The notes: generated from the letters alone by a model not told the origin. A DNA stretch of 64,000 nt from Flavobacterium sp. (GCF_027484205.1 NZ_JAIXUB010000019.1:1-64000); one strand, 5' to 3'; positions 8,017 through 19,673 are shown, counted from the stretch's first letter. Made by a program: numbers and translations.

Positions 8017-8961
8017 ATGACGTTAGAAGAAAAAATAAAAGGATTTCCTGTAATTAAGCAACTTATAGCTTTGGGCGAAAGTATTAAATTACCTTGGCTT
8101 CATGGATTGTCGTTGTATAAGTTATTGGAGTTATACATTACTGGAGTTGTAGAAGGAGCTTTGTCATATAGAGCTGCTGCAATTGCCTTCAGTTTTTTCA
8201 TGGCGTTGTTTCCTTTTGCTTTATTTATTTTAAATTTAATTCCTTACATTCCTATTGATGGATTTCAAGAGGATTTTCTTGGCTTTGTTAAAGATGGTGT
8301 TCCGCCAACAACTTATGATGCCATTTTCAAAATTATAAATGATATTCTTCACAATAGTCATTCAGGATTGATTTCTACCGGAGTTATTATGGCGGTTTTG
8401 TTGATGACTAATGGTGTAAATGCAATTCTTGGAGGTTTTGAAAATTCACAACATATCACTGTCAAACGTGCTTTTGTTCGTCAATATTTAGTAGCTCTCG
8501 GAATGTCAATTTTGCTTTCATTGATATTGATAATTACCGTTGCAGCCATTGTTATTTTTGAAGTTTTAATTCAGAAGACTAAAATTCAAGATGTCCTTTC
8601 AGAAAGTATTCCAATCATAGAAATGAGTCGATACATTTTCTTAATTTTAATGATTCTAATTGCAACTTCTATACTTTTTAAATTTGGAATTAAACGAAAT
8701 GGAAAACGTGCTTTCATATCAATAGGTTCAGTTTTTACAACAATTTTAATCATTTTGTCTTCCTATTTCTTCGGAATTTGGGTAGTGAAATTCTCTAAAT
8801 ACAATGAACTTTATGGTTCTATCGGAACACTTTTGGTAGTGATGTTTTACATTTGGATTAATTGTATGATTCTTCTATTGGGATTCGAATTGAATGCTCT
8901 TATTCAAAAGCTAAAAAGAGAAAAAGCACTCGAATTAGATGCAGAAAATAGTTTAAATTAA
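8017..8961 (+). CDS. YihY/BrkB-family inner membrane protein
   Basis: A 314-residue polytopic membrane protein of the YihY/BrkB family, historically mislabelled ribonuclease BN. After a cytoplasmic N-terminus comes GALSYRAAAIAFSFFMALFPFALFIL, the family's first transmembrane segment; further segments lie near VIMAVLLMTNGVNAIL, YLVALGMSILLSLILIITVAAIVIF, YIFLILMILIATSILF, TTILIILSSYFFGIWV and the last helix LLVVMFYIWINCMILLLGFELNALI. The tail is charged. Transport function is suspected for the family but not shown. It follows directly on the heptad array of the four-helix cassette. Confidence 0.9.
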   Translation: MTLEEKIKGFPVIKQLIALGESIKLPWLHGLSLYKLLELYITGVVEGALSYRAAAIAFSFFMALFPFALFILNLIPYIPIDGFQEDFLGFVKDGVPPTTYDAIFKIINDILHNSHSGLISTGVIMAVLLMTNGVNAILGGFENSQHITVKRAFVRQYLVALGMSILLSLILIITVAAIVIFEVLIQKTKIQDVLSESIPIIEMSRYIFLILMILIATSILFKFGIKRNGKRAFISIGSVFTTILIILSSYFFGIWVVKFSKYNELYGSIGTLLVVMFYIWINCMILLLGFELNALIQKLKREKALELDAENSLN

Positions 8962-9024
8962 TATTTTTAGTTCATCAATCAATATTAAATATTCATAAAT
9001 TAAGAAATAAATTCAGTCAAGAAG

Positions 9025-9468
9025 ATGTTAAAAATGTTCAAACTCAAGAATAGTTTAGTTTTACTTTTTGTTTTGTTTTTTCAAATAGTGCAAAGTCAAT
9101 CTGTTTTAGGAATATGGAAAACTTATGACGATGAAACAGGCAAAGAGAAAAGTATTGTCGAAATTTATGAAGAGAATGGAAAAATTTATGGAAAAATAAT
9201 TGAGCTATTAGAAAAAGAAAATAAAGGAAAAAAATGTATTAAATGTAATGGTACAGATAAAGATAAACCTATTTTAGGAATGGTTATTATTCGTGGTCTT
9301 TCTAAAGATGGAGATGAATATAATGATGGTAAGATTTTAGATCCTAAAAGTGGTAAAATTTATAAGTGTAGCTTGAGTCTTGAGTCTAAAGATAAATTGA
9401 CCGTTAGAGGTTATGTTGGAATATCTTTATTAGGAAGAACTCAAAAATGGATAAGAATTAAAAAATAG
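9025..9468 (+). CDS. Exported DUF2147 protein
   Basis: A 147-residue protein with a signal peptide (core LVLLFVLFFQIVQS) and one DUF2147 domain. The domain starts GIWKTYDDETGKEKSIVEI and carries the paired cysteines CIKCNG, the DGGKI-like DGKILDPKSGKIYKCSL segment and the closing VRGYVGISLLGRTQKW. It is a predicted small beta-barrel-like periplasmic protein of unknown function. Its stop is five bases from the TTG start of priA, so the two are probably co-transcribed. Confidence 0.85.
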   Translation: MLKMFKLKNSLVLLFVLFFQIVQSQSVLGIWKTYDDETGKEKSIVEIYEENGKIYGKIIELLEKENKGKKCIKCNGTDKDKPILGMVIIRGLSKDGDEYNDGKILDPKSGKIYKCSLSLESKDKLTVRGYVGISLLGRTQKWIRIKK

Positions 9469-9473
9469 TCAAT

Positions 9474-11921
9474 TTGTATTTCATCGAAGTAATTTTACCG
9501 CTTTCTTTACCCAAAACGTTCACTTACAGCGTTTCGGAAGCCGAGTACAATTACATCAAAATCGGAATGCGTGTTGCGGTTCCATTTGGTAAAAGTAAAA
9601 TTTATACAGGATTGGTTTTAGATTTGCATCAAATTCCACCAAAATTATACGAAGCCAAAGAAATTCATCAAGTATTGGATGAAAAAACTATTGTAAATGA
9701 GTTCCAAATACAACATTGGCAATGGATTGCATCGTATTATATGTGCAATCTTGGCGATGTTTTTCGTGGTGCGATGCCTTCAGCTTTTATTTTAGAAAGT
9801 GAAACTATAATTTCTCAAAAGAAAGATTTTAATGTAATTGAAACCGAATTATCCGATGATGAATTTCTAATTTTTGAAGCCCTTCAACATCAAAGTTCGT
9901 TAAAAGTTCAAGATATTATGGCAATTTTGAATAAAAAGAATATTTTTCCCGTAGTTCAAAAATTACTTAACAAAAATGTGCTTTCTCTTCAAGAGGAAAT
10001 ACAAGAAGAATATAAGCCAAAACTTATACGATATATTCGTTTGCAAGAAGATTATACTTCTGATGAAAATTTGATTTCGCTTTTAGATTCTTTAAAAGGA
10101 GCAAAGCAAAAAGATGTTTTATTGCATTATTTTCAGTTGAATGCACAAGAAAGAAAACCAATTTCTGTAAAGCAATTAACTGAAATTTCGAAGTCAACAT
10201 CAGCTACAATTAAAGCGTTGATTGATAAAAATATTTTTGAAGAATATTATATTCAAGAAGACAGAGTCAATTTTGATAAAAATAAAACCGAAAATAATTT
10301 AGTTTTAAGCCAAGCACAAGAAAAAGCGTTTACCGAAATTAAAGATAGTTTTCAAACCAAAGAAGTTTCGTTGCTTCATGGCGTTACATCATCAGGCAAA
10401 ACTGAAATTTATACTAAATTAATAGAGGAATTCATCGCTCAAGGTAAACAAGTTTTGTATCTATTACCCGAAATTGCTTTAACCACGCAATTGGTTTCTC
10501 GTCTAACGGCGCATTTCGGAAATCAAGTAGCTGTTTTTCATTCGAAATATTCTAATAATGAGCGAGTTGAAGTTTGGAATCAAGTTTTAGAAAATTCAGA
10601 AAAAGCTAAAATCGTAATAGGAGCAAGGTCGTCTTTATTTTTACCTTTTTCAAATTTAGGATTGATAATTATTGATGAAGAGCACGAACAAACTTTCAAA
10701 CAACAAGATCCAGCGCCAAGATATCATGCTCGTGATGCTGCAATTGTTTTAGCAAATTCACAAAAAGCTAAAGTTTTATTAGGTTCGGCAACGCCAAGTA
10801 TTGAAACGTATTTTAACGCTCAGTCTGGAAAATATGGATTGATTTCAATTTCAGAACGTTTTGGAAAAGCACCATTGCCCGAAGTTGAATTGGTTGATTT
10901 AAAAGAAAACTACTTCAAAAAACGAATGAAAGGTCATTTCAGTTTGGCGCTAATTGAAGCCATAACTGAGGCTTTGAGTTTAGGTGAACAAATCATTTTA
11001 TTTCAAAATCGTCGTGGTTTTTCACCCGTTTTAGAATGTATGACTTGTGGTCACATTCCGCAATGTACCAGTTGCAATGTGAGTTTGACCTATCATAAAT
11101 TTAAAAATCAATTGCGTTGTCATTATTGTGGGTATTCTATTGCAAAACCAACAAATTGCCACGCTTGTTCGAGTGTAGATATTTCTGCTAAAGGTTTTGG
11201 AACAGAGCAAATTGAATTGGAATTAGCCGAATTATTTCCGACAAAAAACATCAAACGAATGGATCAAGATACCACTCGTGGAAAATACAGTTTTGAAAAG
11301 TTAATTGATAGTTTTAAAAATCGTGAAATTGATATTTTAGTCGGAACTCAAATGCTTGCAAAAGGATTGGATTTTGATAACGTTTCGTTAGTCGGAATTA
11401 TGAATGCAGACACGATGTTGTATCATCCAGATTTTAGAGCTTTTGAAAGAAGTTTTCAAATGATGACACAAGTTTCTGGTCGTGCAGGACGTTCAGATAA
11501 ACGCGGAAAAGTGATTATCCAAACGTACAATGTAAATCATAATATTATTCAGCAAGTAACTCATAATGATTATATTGGAATGTGTAAAGAGCAATTATAT
11601 GAACGCCAAATTTATAAATATCCGCCTTATTTCCGTTTGATAAAATTGACTTTAAAACACAAAGATTTTGATAAATTAAAAGAAGGTTCGATGTGGTTGT
11701 ATCAGGTAATGCAGCAACATTTGCAACTACCAGTTTTAGGTCCAGAAGAGCCAGGAATTAACCGTATTCGTAATGAATATATCCGAACCATTATGGTTAA
11801 AATTCCGCAAAATGTGTCCATTCCAAACACAAAAAAAACTATCCAAAAAATTCTGAATAGTTTTGATGTTATTCCGCAATACAGAACTATAAAAGTTACT
11901 GCAAACGTTGATTTTTATTAA
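9474..11921 (+). CDS. priA: Primosomal replication-restart helicase PriA
   Basis: DNA helicase that recognises stalled forks and reloads the replisome. The 815-residue protein contains an N-terminal DNA-binding domain (YFIEVILPLSLPKTFTYSV), Walker A GVTSSGKT from Gly303, the DEEH box at 401-404, a zinc-binding insertion with CxxC pairs starting at Cys522 (CMTCGHIPQCTSC, CHYCGY, CHACSS), and the C-terminal helicase motifs VGTQMLAKGLDF and QVSGRAGR. The start is TTG; family members begin at this residue and no ATG is suitably placed. The 3' end overlaps the convergent response-regulator gene by 4 bp. Confidence 0.95.
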   Translation: MYFIEVILPLSLPKTFTYSVSEAEYNYIKIGMRVAVPFGKSKIYTGLVLDLHQIPPKLYEAKEIHQVLDEKTIVNEFQIQHWQWIASYYMCNLGDVFRGAMPSAFILESETIISQKKDFNVIETELSDDEFLIFEALQHQSSLKVQDIMAILNKKNIFPVVQKLLNKNVLSLQEEIQEEYKPKLIRYIRLQEDYTSDENLISLLDSLKGAKQKDVLLHYFQLNAQERKPISVKQLTEISKSTSATIKALIDKNIFEEYYIQEDRVNFDKNKTENNLVLSQAQEKAFTEIKDSFQTKEVSLLHGVTSSGKTEIYTKLIEEFIAQGKQVLYLLPEIALTTQLVSRLTAHFGNQVAVFHSKYSNNERVEVWNQVLENSEKAKIVIGARSSLFLPFSNLGLIIIDEEHEQTFKQQDPAPRYHARDAAIVLANSQKAKVLLGSATPSIETYFNAQSGKYGLISISERFGKAPLPEVELVDLKENYFKKRMKGHFSLALIEAITEALSLGEQIILFQNRRGFSPVLECMTCGHIPQCTSCNVSLTYHKFKNQLRCHYCGYSIAKPTNCHACSSVDISAKGFGTEQIELELAELFPTKNIKRMDQDTTRGKYSFEKLIDSFKNREIDILVGTQMLAKGLDFDNVSLVGIMNADTMLYHPDFRAFERSFQMMTQVSGRAGRSDKRGKVIIQTYNVNHNIIQQVTHNDYIGMCKEQLYERQIYKYPPYFRLIKLTLKHKDFDKLKEGSMWLYQVMQQHLQLPVLGPEEPGINRIRNEYIRTIMVKIPQNVSIPNTKKTIQKILNSFDVIPQYRTIKVTANVDFY

Positions 11922-12613
11922 GCAATTGCTAATGCTTTAATTAAATCTTCTTTCTTATTACGACTCAATGGGATTTTAGTGACACCAATTTCGGCAAACT
12001 TACTATTGAAACGTTCCACTTTATCAATATTAATGATATAGGATTTGTGAACTCTAATAAATTTGTCTTTAGATAAGTCTTTTTCAAATGATTTCATGGT
12101 AGAAAGCACAAGGTTAGTATCTTCTTCAGTAACAACTTTTACATAGTCACCATAGGCTTCAATCCATTTAATTTTATTGGTAAAAACTTTCAATTTTTTT
12201 AGATTACTCTTAATAAAAATATGGTCACCTTCATCGTCATGATTGTCTTGACGTAACATGTAATGATCTAATGCTCTTTTGACAGATGCATTAAAACGTT
12301 CTAATACAATAGGTTTTTGTAAATAATCTGTGGCATCATAATCGAATGCTTTTAAAGCATATTCGGCTTTCGATGTTATAAAGATTACTTGAGGTCTAAC
12401 TTTTAAACCATCTATAAAATCAAAACCGCTAATTACAGGCATTTCTACATCTAGAAAAATTAAATCGACAGTATGAACCGTCATACAATTTTTTGCCTCA
12501 ATTGCATTAGAAAAATCCCCAACCAAGTGTAAATTTGGATGGTTATTTACTAACTTTGCAATGACCATTCGCTGAAGCGAGCTATCATCAACAACTACAC
12601 AATTTAGTTTCAT
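11918..12613 (-). CDS. LytTR-family response regulator
   Basis: A 231-residue two-domain regulator. The receiver domain has the acidic pair Asp9/Asp10, phospho-acceptor Asp55 in LIFLDVEMP, Thr in FITSKAEYALKAF and Lys in LQKPI. The LytTR DNA-binding domain follows from about residue 130 (IFIKSNLKKLKVFTNKIKWIEAYGDYV, FIRVHKSYIIN). LytTR regulators usually pair with a membrane histidine kinase of the LytS type, but none is adjacent, so it is an orphan here. It overlaps the priA stop by 4 bp on the opposite strand. Confidence 0.9.
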   Translation of the reverse strand: MKLNCVVVDDSSLQRMVIAKLVNNHPNLHLVGDFSNAIEAKNCMTVHTVDLIFLDVEMPVISGFDFIDGLKVRPQVIFITSKAEYALKAFDYDATDYLQKPIVLERFNASVKRALDHYMLRQDNHDDEGDHIFIKSNLKKLKVFTNKIKWIEAYGDYVKVVTEEDTNLVLSTMKSFEKDLSKDKFIRVHKSYIINIDKVERFNSKFAEIGVTKIPLSRNKKEDLIKALAIA

Positions 12614-12644
12614 ACTTTTTATATTTATTTAAGATTTGGGAATA

Positions 12645-12652
12645 CAAACATA
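12645..12652 (-). promoter_or_regulatory. Candidate -7 element of the LytTR regulator
   Basis: On the minus strand it reads TATGTTTG, a match to TAnnTTTG, 31 bases upstream of the start codon. No clear TTG lies at the expected -33 distance. Confidence 0.35.
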
Positions 12653-12743
12653 GTACTTTTTTTTGAATAAAAATACGTTTATCGATTTTTTTTGCTTTTA
12701 AGCAGTATTTTTGTGCATTTAGGCGATATTTTATAATTTGGAG

Positions 12744-12773
12744 TTGTGTAACTAATATTTATTCTTACCTTTG
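12744..12773 (+). promoter_or_regulatory. Promoter of the rpsF-rpsR-rplI operon
   Basis: TTG at 12744-12746, exactly 19 bases, then TACCTTTG at 12766-12773: a full match to the Bacteroidota -33/-7 promoter consensus. The expected start of transcription is near 12780, giving rpsF a leader of about 25 nt. Confidence 0.75.
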
Positions 12774-12806
12774 CACCCAATTTTATATAATTAAAACATA
12801 TTTATT

Positions 12807-13148
12807 ATGAATCATTACGAAACTGTTTTCATCTTAAATCCCGTTTTATCTGAAGTTCAGGTAAAGGAAACAGTAAGCAAATTTGAAGATTTTCTTACAA
12901 GTAGAGGAGCAAAGATGGTATCTAAAGAGGATTGGGGCTTAAAAAAATTAGCTTACGAAATCCAAAACAAAAAAAGTGGTTTTTACCATTTATTTGAATT
13001 CCAAGTAGCTCCAGAAGTATTAATTGCTTTTGAAACTGAATTTAGACGTGACGAACGTGTTATGCGTTTCTTAACTGTAAGTTTAGACAAACATGCAATT
13101 TCATGGGCAGAGAGAAGAAGAGAAAAACTTAAAGTAGCAAAAGCTTAA
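12807..13148 (+). CDS. rpsF: 30S ribosomal protein S6
   Basis: Primary-binding small-subunit protein that partners S18 in the platform of the 30S subunit. The 113 residues begin [19 protein letters not shown] and contain [24 protein letters not shown] and [13 protein letters not shown], all diagnostic of bS6. It is the first gene of a compact S6-S18-L9 operon; rpsR starts two bases after its stop. In many bacteria S6:S18 regulate their own leader, but the leader here is too short to hold that motif. Confidence 0.97.
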   Translation: MNHYETVFILNPVLSEVQVKETVSKFEDFLTSRGAKMVSKEDWGLKKLAYEIQNKKSGFYHLFEFQVAPEVLIAFETEFRRDERVMRFLTVSLDKHAISWAERRREKLKVAKA

Positions 13149-13150
13149 TC

Positions 13151-13447
13151 ATGGCAACATTACAACAATCAGCTTCAGGAAAAAAAGACGGAGATATCAG
13201 ATATTTAACGCCTTTGAACATAGAAACTAACAAAACTAAAAAGTATTGTCGTTTCAAAAAATCAGGAATCAAATACATCGATTATAAAGATGCAGATTTC
13301 TTATTAAAATTCGTTAACGAACAAGGTAAAATTTTACCAAGACGTTTAACAGGAACTTCATTGAAGTATCAAAGAAAAGTGTCAGTAGCTGTAAAAAGAG
13401 CTCGTCACTTAGCTTTAATGCCATATGTAGCAGATTTATTAAAATAA
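13151..13447 (+). CDS. rpsR: 30S ribosomal protein S18
   Basis: Small-subunit protein S18, 98 residues, with the diagnostic [22 protein letters not shown], the [17 protein letters not shown] block and the basic [13 protein letters not shown] helix. It forms a heterodimer with S6, encoded just upstream, and binds the central domain of 16S rRNA. The N-terminus has the short extension ([18 protein letters not shown]) common in Bacteroidota. Confidence 0.97.
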   Translation: MATLQQSASGKKDGDIRYLTPLNIETNKTKKYCRFKKSGIKYIDYKDADFLLKFVNEQGKILPRRLTGTSLKYQRKVSVAVKRARHLALMPYVADLLK

Positions 13448-13462
13448 TTAATTAATTAAAAA

Positions 13463-13516
13463 GTTGTTGTCTCGTTATATTCAGCGAGACTAACTTCTAT
13501 AAATAAGGACAACAAC
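13463..13516 (+). promoter_or_regulatory. Structured rpsR-rplI spacer, candidate L9 leader
   Basis: Two competing helices are possible. The first pairs GTTGTTGTC (13463-13471) with GACAACAAC (13508-13516), whose last base touches the rplI ATG. The second is a local hairpin, GTCTCG (13469-13474) with CGAGAC (13485-13490). They share bases 13469-13471. There is no T-tract, so it is not a terminator. A helix ending at the start codon could gate L9 translation. This is inference from base pairing only. Confidence 0.45.
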
Positions 13517-13957
13517 ATGGAACTTATATTAAAACAAGACGTTCAAAACGTAGGATTTAAAGATGATATCGTAACAGTAAAAGCTGGTTACGGACGTAAT
13601 TTCTTAATTCCACAAGGATTTGCTACTTTAGCTACACCTTCTGCTAAGAAAGTATTAGCTGAAAATTTAAAGCAAAAAGCTCACAAAGAAGCTAAAGTTA
13701 TTGCTGATGCAAACAAAATTGCTGATGCATTAAAAGCTTTAGATATTAAAATTTCTTCAAAAGCTGGTGGTGAAAAATTATTTGGTTCTGTAACAAATAT
13801 TGATATTGCTGCTGCATTAGAAGCTGCTGGTCAACCTGTTGATAGAAAATTTATCACTAGTGGAACTGTGAAAAGAACTGGAAAATACACTGCTTCTGTA
13901 AGATTACACAGAGATGTAGTTGTTGAATTACCATACGAAATCGTAGCTGAAGTTTAG
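13517..13957 (+). CDS. rplI: 50S ribosomal protein L9
   Basis: Large-subunit protein bL9, 146 residues. The N-terminal domain MELILKQDVQNVGFKDDIVTVKAGYGRNFLIPQGFA is diagnostic; a long alpha helix (about 45-75, Ala/Lys-rich) connects to the C-terminal domain with KLFGSVTNIDIAAAL. It is the last gene of the S6-S18-L9 operon, preceded by a structured spacer and followed by a strong terminator. Confidence 0.97.
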   Translation: MELILKQDVQNVGFKDDIVTVKAGYGRNFLIPQGFATLATPSAKKVLAENLKQKAHKEAKVIADANKIADALKALDIKISSKAGGEKLFGSVTNIDIAAALEAAGQPVDRKFITSGTVKRTGKYTASVRLHRDVVVELPYEIVAEV

Positions 13958-13977
13958 TATTTCACTACTATCAATAT

Positions 13978-14007
13978 AAATCCCGATGAAAGTCGGGATT
14001 TTTTTAT
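13978..14007 (+). terminator. Terminator of the rpsF-rpsR-rplI operon
   Basis: Perfect arms AAATCCCGA (13978-13986) and TCGGGATTT (13993-14001), a six-base loop, then T residues to 14006. Confidence 0.9.
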
Positions 14008-14011
14008 TTAG

Positions 14012-14129
14012 CCACCAAGACGCAAAGGCTCAAGGGTTTTAATAAATTTAATATTTAATTCTTTATATCCTTGTTTTGTTTGGTGGAAAAAATAAGCAAA
14101 AATAACTTAGTGACTTCGTGTCTTAGTGG
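14012..14129. repeat. Octad inverted-array element with non-coding core
   Basis: The left arm is three 8-bp units (CCACCAAG, ACGCAAAG and a more diverged third, 14012-14035). The right arm is three units on the opposite strand (14106-14129; first two CCACTAAG, ACACGAAG when read on the minus strand). The 25-base ends match at about 18 positions. The AT-rich 70-bp core has no reading frame. The right end stops eight bases before the DUF6495 start codon. Confidence 0.55.
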
Positions 14130-14137
14130 CAAAAATT

Positions 14138-14611
14138 ATGAAATACAAAAGATTAACCAAAGAACAATTTGAAGCTTTGCATCAAGAATTTGCAAATTTT
14201 CTTGCTTCTCAATCTATTGATAAAAAAGAATGGGACGAGATTAAAGCTAATAAACCAGAAGTTGCCGAACAAGAATTAGATGTTTTCTCTGATTTAATTT
14301 GGGAAGGCGTTTTGTCTAATTCTCAATTTTTGGAACATTTTTCTAAAAATCATATTTTCCTTTTTCATTGTCAAGAAGAGTTTATTGACTCAATGGTAAT
14401 TAAATCATTAGTGCCACAAGTTGATTTTCTTACAAAAGAAGGTTTGCAATGGTTGAGTGAAAACCTCTTCACTGAAACAGTTGAAATTCATGTTGGGAAA
14501 AAGAATTATGATGCTGAAAGAAAAGAATCTATTTTCGATTTAATTACTCAAGGTGCTATTTTGAGTGACGGACAATTATATATCCAAGTCAATACTATAA
14601 TTCAATCATAA
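14138..14611 (+). CDS. DUF6495-family protein
   Basis: A 157-residue soluble protein from the ATG at 14138 (MKYKRLTKEQFEALHQEFANFLASQSIDKKEWDEIK). An in-frame GTG at 14126 lies inside the repeat element and is rejected as the start. The sequence is acidic and mixed alpha/beta, with [27 protein letters not shown] in the middle. It resembles a flavobacterial family of unknown function (DUF6495) that is sometimes labelled histidyl-tRNA-synthetase-like; I see no catalytic motif. It lies between the ribosomal operon and ligA. Confidence 0.7.
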   Translation: MKYKRLTKEQFEALHQEFANFLASQSIDKKEWDEIKANKPEVAEQELDVFSDLIWEGVLSNSQFLEHFSKNHIFLFHCQEEFIDSMVIKSLVPQVDFLTKEGLQWLSENLFTETVEIHVGKKNYDAERKESIFDLITQGAILSDGQLYIQVNTIIQS

Positions 14612-14665
14612 TTTTCTTAAATTAGAAATATTTGCTTATTTTAGTGAAGAATATATATTTTTTGA

Positions 14666-17333
<2,668 letters not shown>

Positions 17334-17345
17334 TCCGGCATTAAA

Positions 17346-18014
17346 TTGAATAAATATCTTTTAAATAGAGTTTTGATGTCTTTATTTGTAGTGGTTTCAT
17401 TTTTTGAAATTGTTGCTGAGTTTGCGCAAAATATTTTTTTGACGTCAATCTTAAAACCTTTTATTTTGCCATTACTTCTGGGTATATATTTGATAAAATC
17501 AACAAGTAAATCAGTTTTATATATTTTGGCAATAGTTATCAACTGGATTGCTAATATTCTTTTTTTATTTGAACATTCAAAATATATTACACTTGCCGCA
17601 ATATTTTTTATATTTAGTAAGTTGTTTGTAGTAGCAAAGGTATATAAGGAAATAAAATTACCTAGTTTATTCCCTTTTACAATTGGCACTATTCCTTTCT
17701 TGTTTTTATTTATATATCTAAATTTTTTAATTTTTCAAGATATAGATTTTCAAACTTTTCTAATAACTATAATTCATAGTGTTGTAATGTCATTAATGGG
17801 CGGAATTGCACTGGGTAATTATATTATGAGAAATGATAAAGTCAGCAAGTTTCTTTTAGTAAGTGCTTTGTTTTATGCTTTTAATATTTTGTTTTTAGGT
17901 ATTAAATTCTACTACATAGATTTGTCTTTCCTTAAGCCATTATCAATGGTGTTTTTTATTTTAGGTCATTTTTCGTTGTTACAATTTATTTTATTGTCAG
18001 AAAGAGCAAAGTAA
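17346..18014 (+). CDS. YhhN-like integral membrane protein 2
   Basis: A 222-residue polytopic membrane protein, paralogous to its neighbours (LTSILKPFILPLLLGIYL aligns with FISKPLIPILLMVLYF of copy 3). The frame opens with TTG at 17346, 12 bases after the previous stop; an internal ATG at 17376 is the alternative, but TTG keeps the N-terminal helix similar to that of copy 3. The acidic residues seen in copy 1 are missing (WIANILFLF, FNILFLGIKF), so an enzymatic role like that proposed for YhhN is doubtful. Confidence 0.55.
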   Translation: MNKYLLNRVLMSLFVVVSFFEIVAEFAQNIFLTSILKPFILPLLLGIYLIKSTSKSVLYILAIVINWIANILFLFEHSKYITLAAIFFIFSKLFVVAKVYKEIKLPSLFPFTIGTIPFLFLFIYLNFLIFQDIDFQTFLITIIHSVVMSLMGGIALGNYIMRNDKVSKFLLVSALFYAFNILFLGIKFYYIDLSFLKPLSMVFFILGHFSLLQFILLSERAK

Positions 18015-18081
18015 ACAGCGTATTGTAAAAAAAATAGTATATAAATTTAAAAGTTTGTATTTATTTTCATAATTTTACTAG

Positions 18082-18759
18082 ATGAGTATTGTTTTTGAAA
18101 ATAAAATAGTTAAATATTTAACAATCATTTATTTCTTTAACGCTATCATTGAGGTGTTAGCTGAACTATATTCTTGTGAGTTTATTATTTTTATTTCAAA
18201 ACCATTAATACCTATTTTATTAATGGTTTTATATTTTTATACAAGTAAATCAAAAGGGAAATTATTTTATTTAATCATGTTTTTTTCTCTGTTGACTAAT
18301 CTTTTGTTTATTCCAAATACTTCTGATTCTCTTTTTTATGGAGTTATAACTTATACAATTCATAGGATTTTTTTATTGATTTTAATTTTTAAAATCGTAA
18401 AAATCAAAGACTTTATTCCTTTGTTTATAGCCACAATTCCATTAGGGTTCATATTTTTTTATCTATTTGCGGCATCAGATATTCCTGAAAATTCTTATTA
18501 TTTAATTTTTTTTCATAATCTAATGGCAGCTTTTCTAGGTGGAGTAGCAATTTCATCTTATGTCATGGATGATATTAAACAAAATTCCTTTTTGCTAATC
18601 AGCGTTTTGTTATTTTTAGGATTGCAATTAGTAATATATATTGAGAAATACTATTTGGTTGAATCACATTCTTACGCACTTCGTCCATTAGCAATGATAT
18701 TAAATATTCTTGCTTTTTATGTGTTTTATAGGTTTGTAATTATTTCTGAAAAAAATTAG
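18082..18759 (+). CDS. YhhN-like integral membrane protein 3
   Basis: A 225-residue polytopic membrane protein and the third tandem paralogue, with FISKPLIPILLMVLYFYTSKSKG as the best-conserved block shared with copy 2. The transmembrane helix corresponding to the GD site reads SLLTNLLFIP without an acidic residue, and the SD site reads LGLQLVIYIE. It is separated from copy 2 by 67 AT-rich bases and converges on the split 5'-nucleotidase genes with a 4-bp overlap. Confidence 0.55.
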   Translation: MSIVFENKIVKYLTIIYFFNAIIEVLAELYSCEFIIFISKPLIPILLMVLYFYTSKSKGKLFYLIMFFSLLTNLLFIPNTSDSLFYGVITYTIHRIFLLILIFKIVKIKDFIPLFIATIPLGFIFFYLFAASDIPENSYYLIFFHNLMAAFLGGVAISSYVMDDIKQNSFLLISVLLFLGLQLVIYIEKYYLVESHSYALRPLAMILNILAFYVFYRFVIISEKN

Positions 18760-19670
18760 ACAACTATTGATTTACCTTGTGAAAGTAGTTGTTTATCATT
18801 AGTTAGATAAAAATCAATTCGACCTAAATTTAGTCCATAACATCCTACTTGATTGATTATAACATCTTTTTCATCAAGATTTTTTTCAATAACAGGTTTA
18901 TCTAAAAAAGTGTGCGTGTGACCACCAATAATTAAATCAATGTCCTTAGTTTTTTTTGCCAATATTAAATCGGATATTTTTTCAGGTTCGTCTTTATATT
19001 TAAAACCTAAATGGGAAAGACAAATTATCATATCGCATTTTTCATCCTTTTTTAGCTTCTTTGTGATGTCATTTGCAATTTCAACTGGATTGTTATAAAC
19101 CGTTTCTTTGTAGTTTTTTTTGTCAACTAAACCATCTAATTCTACTCCTAATCCAAAAATTCCAATTTTAATTCCATTGATGTTTTTTATCACATAAGGT
19201 TTTACATGACCATTTAAAACTGTATTTTTAAAATCATAATTAGATGAAACAAAATCAAATTTTGCATGTGGCAACTGAGTATAAAAACCATCAACACCAT
19301 TGTCAAAATCGTGATTTCCTAGTGTAGCAACATCATATTTCATCATGCTCATTAATTTGAACTCTAATTCACCACCATAATAATTGAAGTAAGGCGTTCC
19401 TTGAAAAATATCGCCCGCATCAAGCAATAAAGTGTTTGGATTTTCTTTTCGAATAGTTTCAATTAATGCTGCTCTTCTAGAAACGCCACCCATATTTGCA
19501 TTTCGAGGATGATCAGCAGGAAAAGGATCGATGTAACTATGAACGTCATTAGTATGAAGAATAGTAATATGCTTAAAATCGTTATTTTTAAAACTACTTA
19601 AAGATAAACCACTTAAACCTAATAAAGCCGAACTTGCTGCTGTGTTTTTTAAAAAATCTCTTCTTTTCAT
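18756..19670 (-). CDS. Exported metallophosphatase: 5'-nucleotidase catalytic half
   Basis: A 304-residue calcineurin-like phosphoesterase equal to the N-terminal half of UshA-type 5'-nucleotidases. Metal-binding motifs are HTNDVHSY, LLLDAGDIFQG, TLGNHDFD, CLSHLG and IGGHTHTF. The N-terminus MKRRDFLKNTAASSALLGLSG is a twin-arginine-type signal. The C-terminal 5'-nucleotidase domain is absent and is encoded by the gene immediately upstream (three-base gap), so the enzyme is probably assembled from two polypeptides. Likely substrates are extracellular nucleotides or related phosphoesters. Confidence 0.88.
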   Translation of the reverse strand: MKRRDFLKNTAASSALLGLSGLSLSSFKNNDFKHITILHTNDVHSYIDPFPADHPRNANMGGVSRRAALIETIRKENPNTLLLDAGDIFQGTPYFNYYGGELEFKLMSMMKYDVATLGNHDFDNGVDGFYTQLPHAKFDFVSSNYDFKNTVLNGHVKPYVIKNINGIKIGIFGLGVELDGLVDKKNYKETVYNNPVEIANDITKKLKKDEKCDMIICLSHLGFKYKDEPEKISDLILAKKTKDIDLIIGGHTHTFLDKPVIEKNLDEKDVIINQVGCYGLNLGRIDFYLTNDKQLLSQGKSIVV

Positions 19671-19673
19671 GGC

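Noticed and set aside
13463..13516. Terminator between rpsR and rplI
   Set aside because: No T-tract follows either helix, and rplI has no separate promoter match in the spacer.
14126..14137. GTG start four codons upstream for the DUF6495 gene
   Set aside because: It lies inside the right arm of the octad repeat; the ATG at 14138 gives a normal N-terminus.
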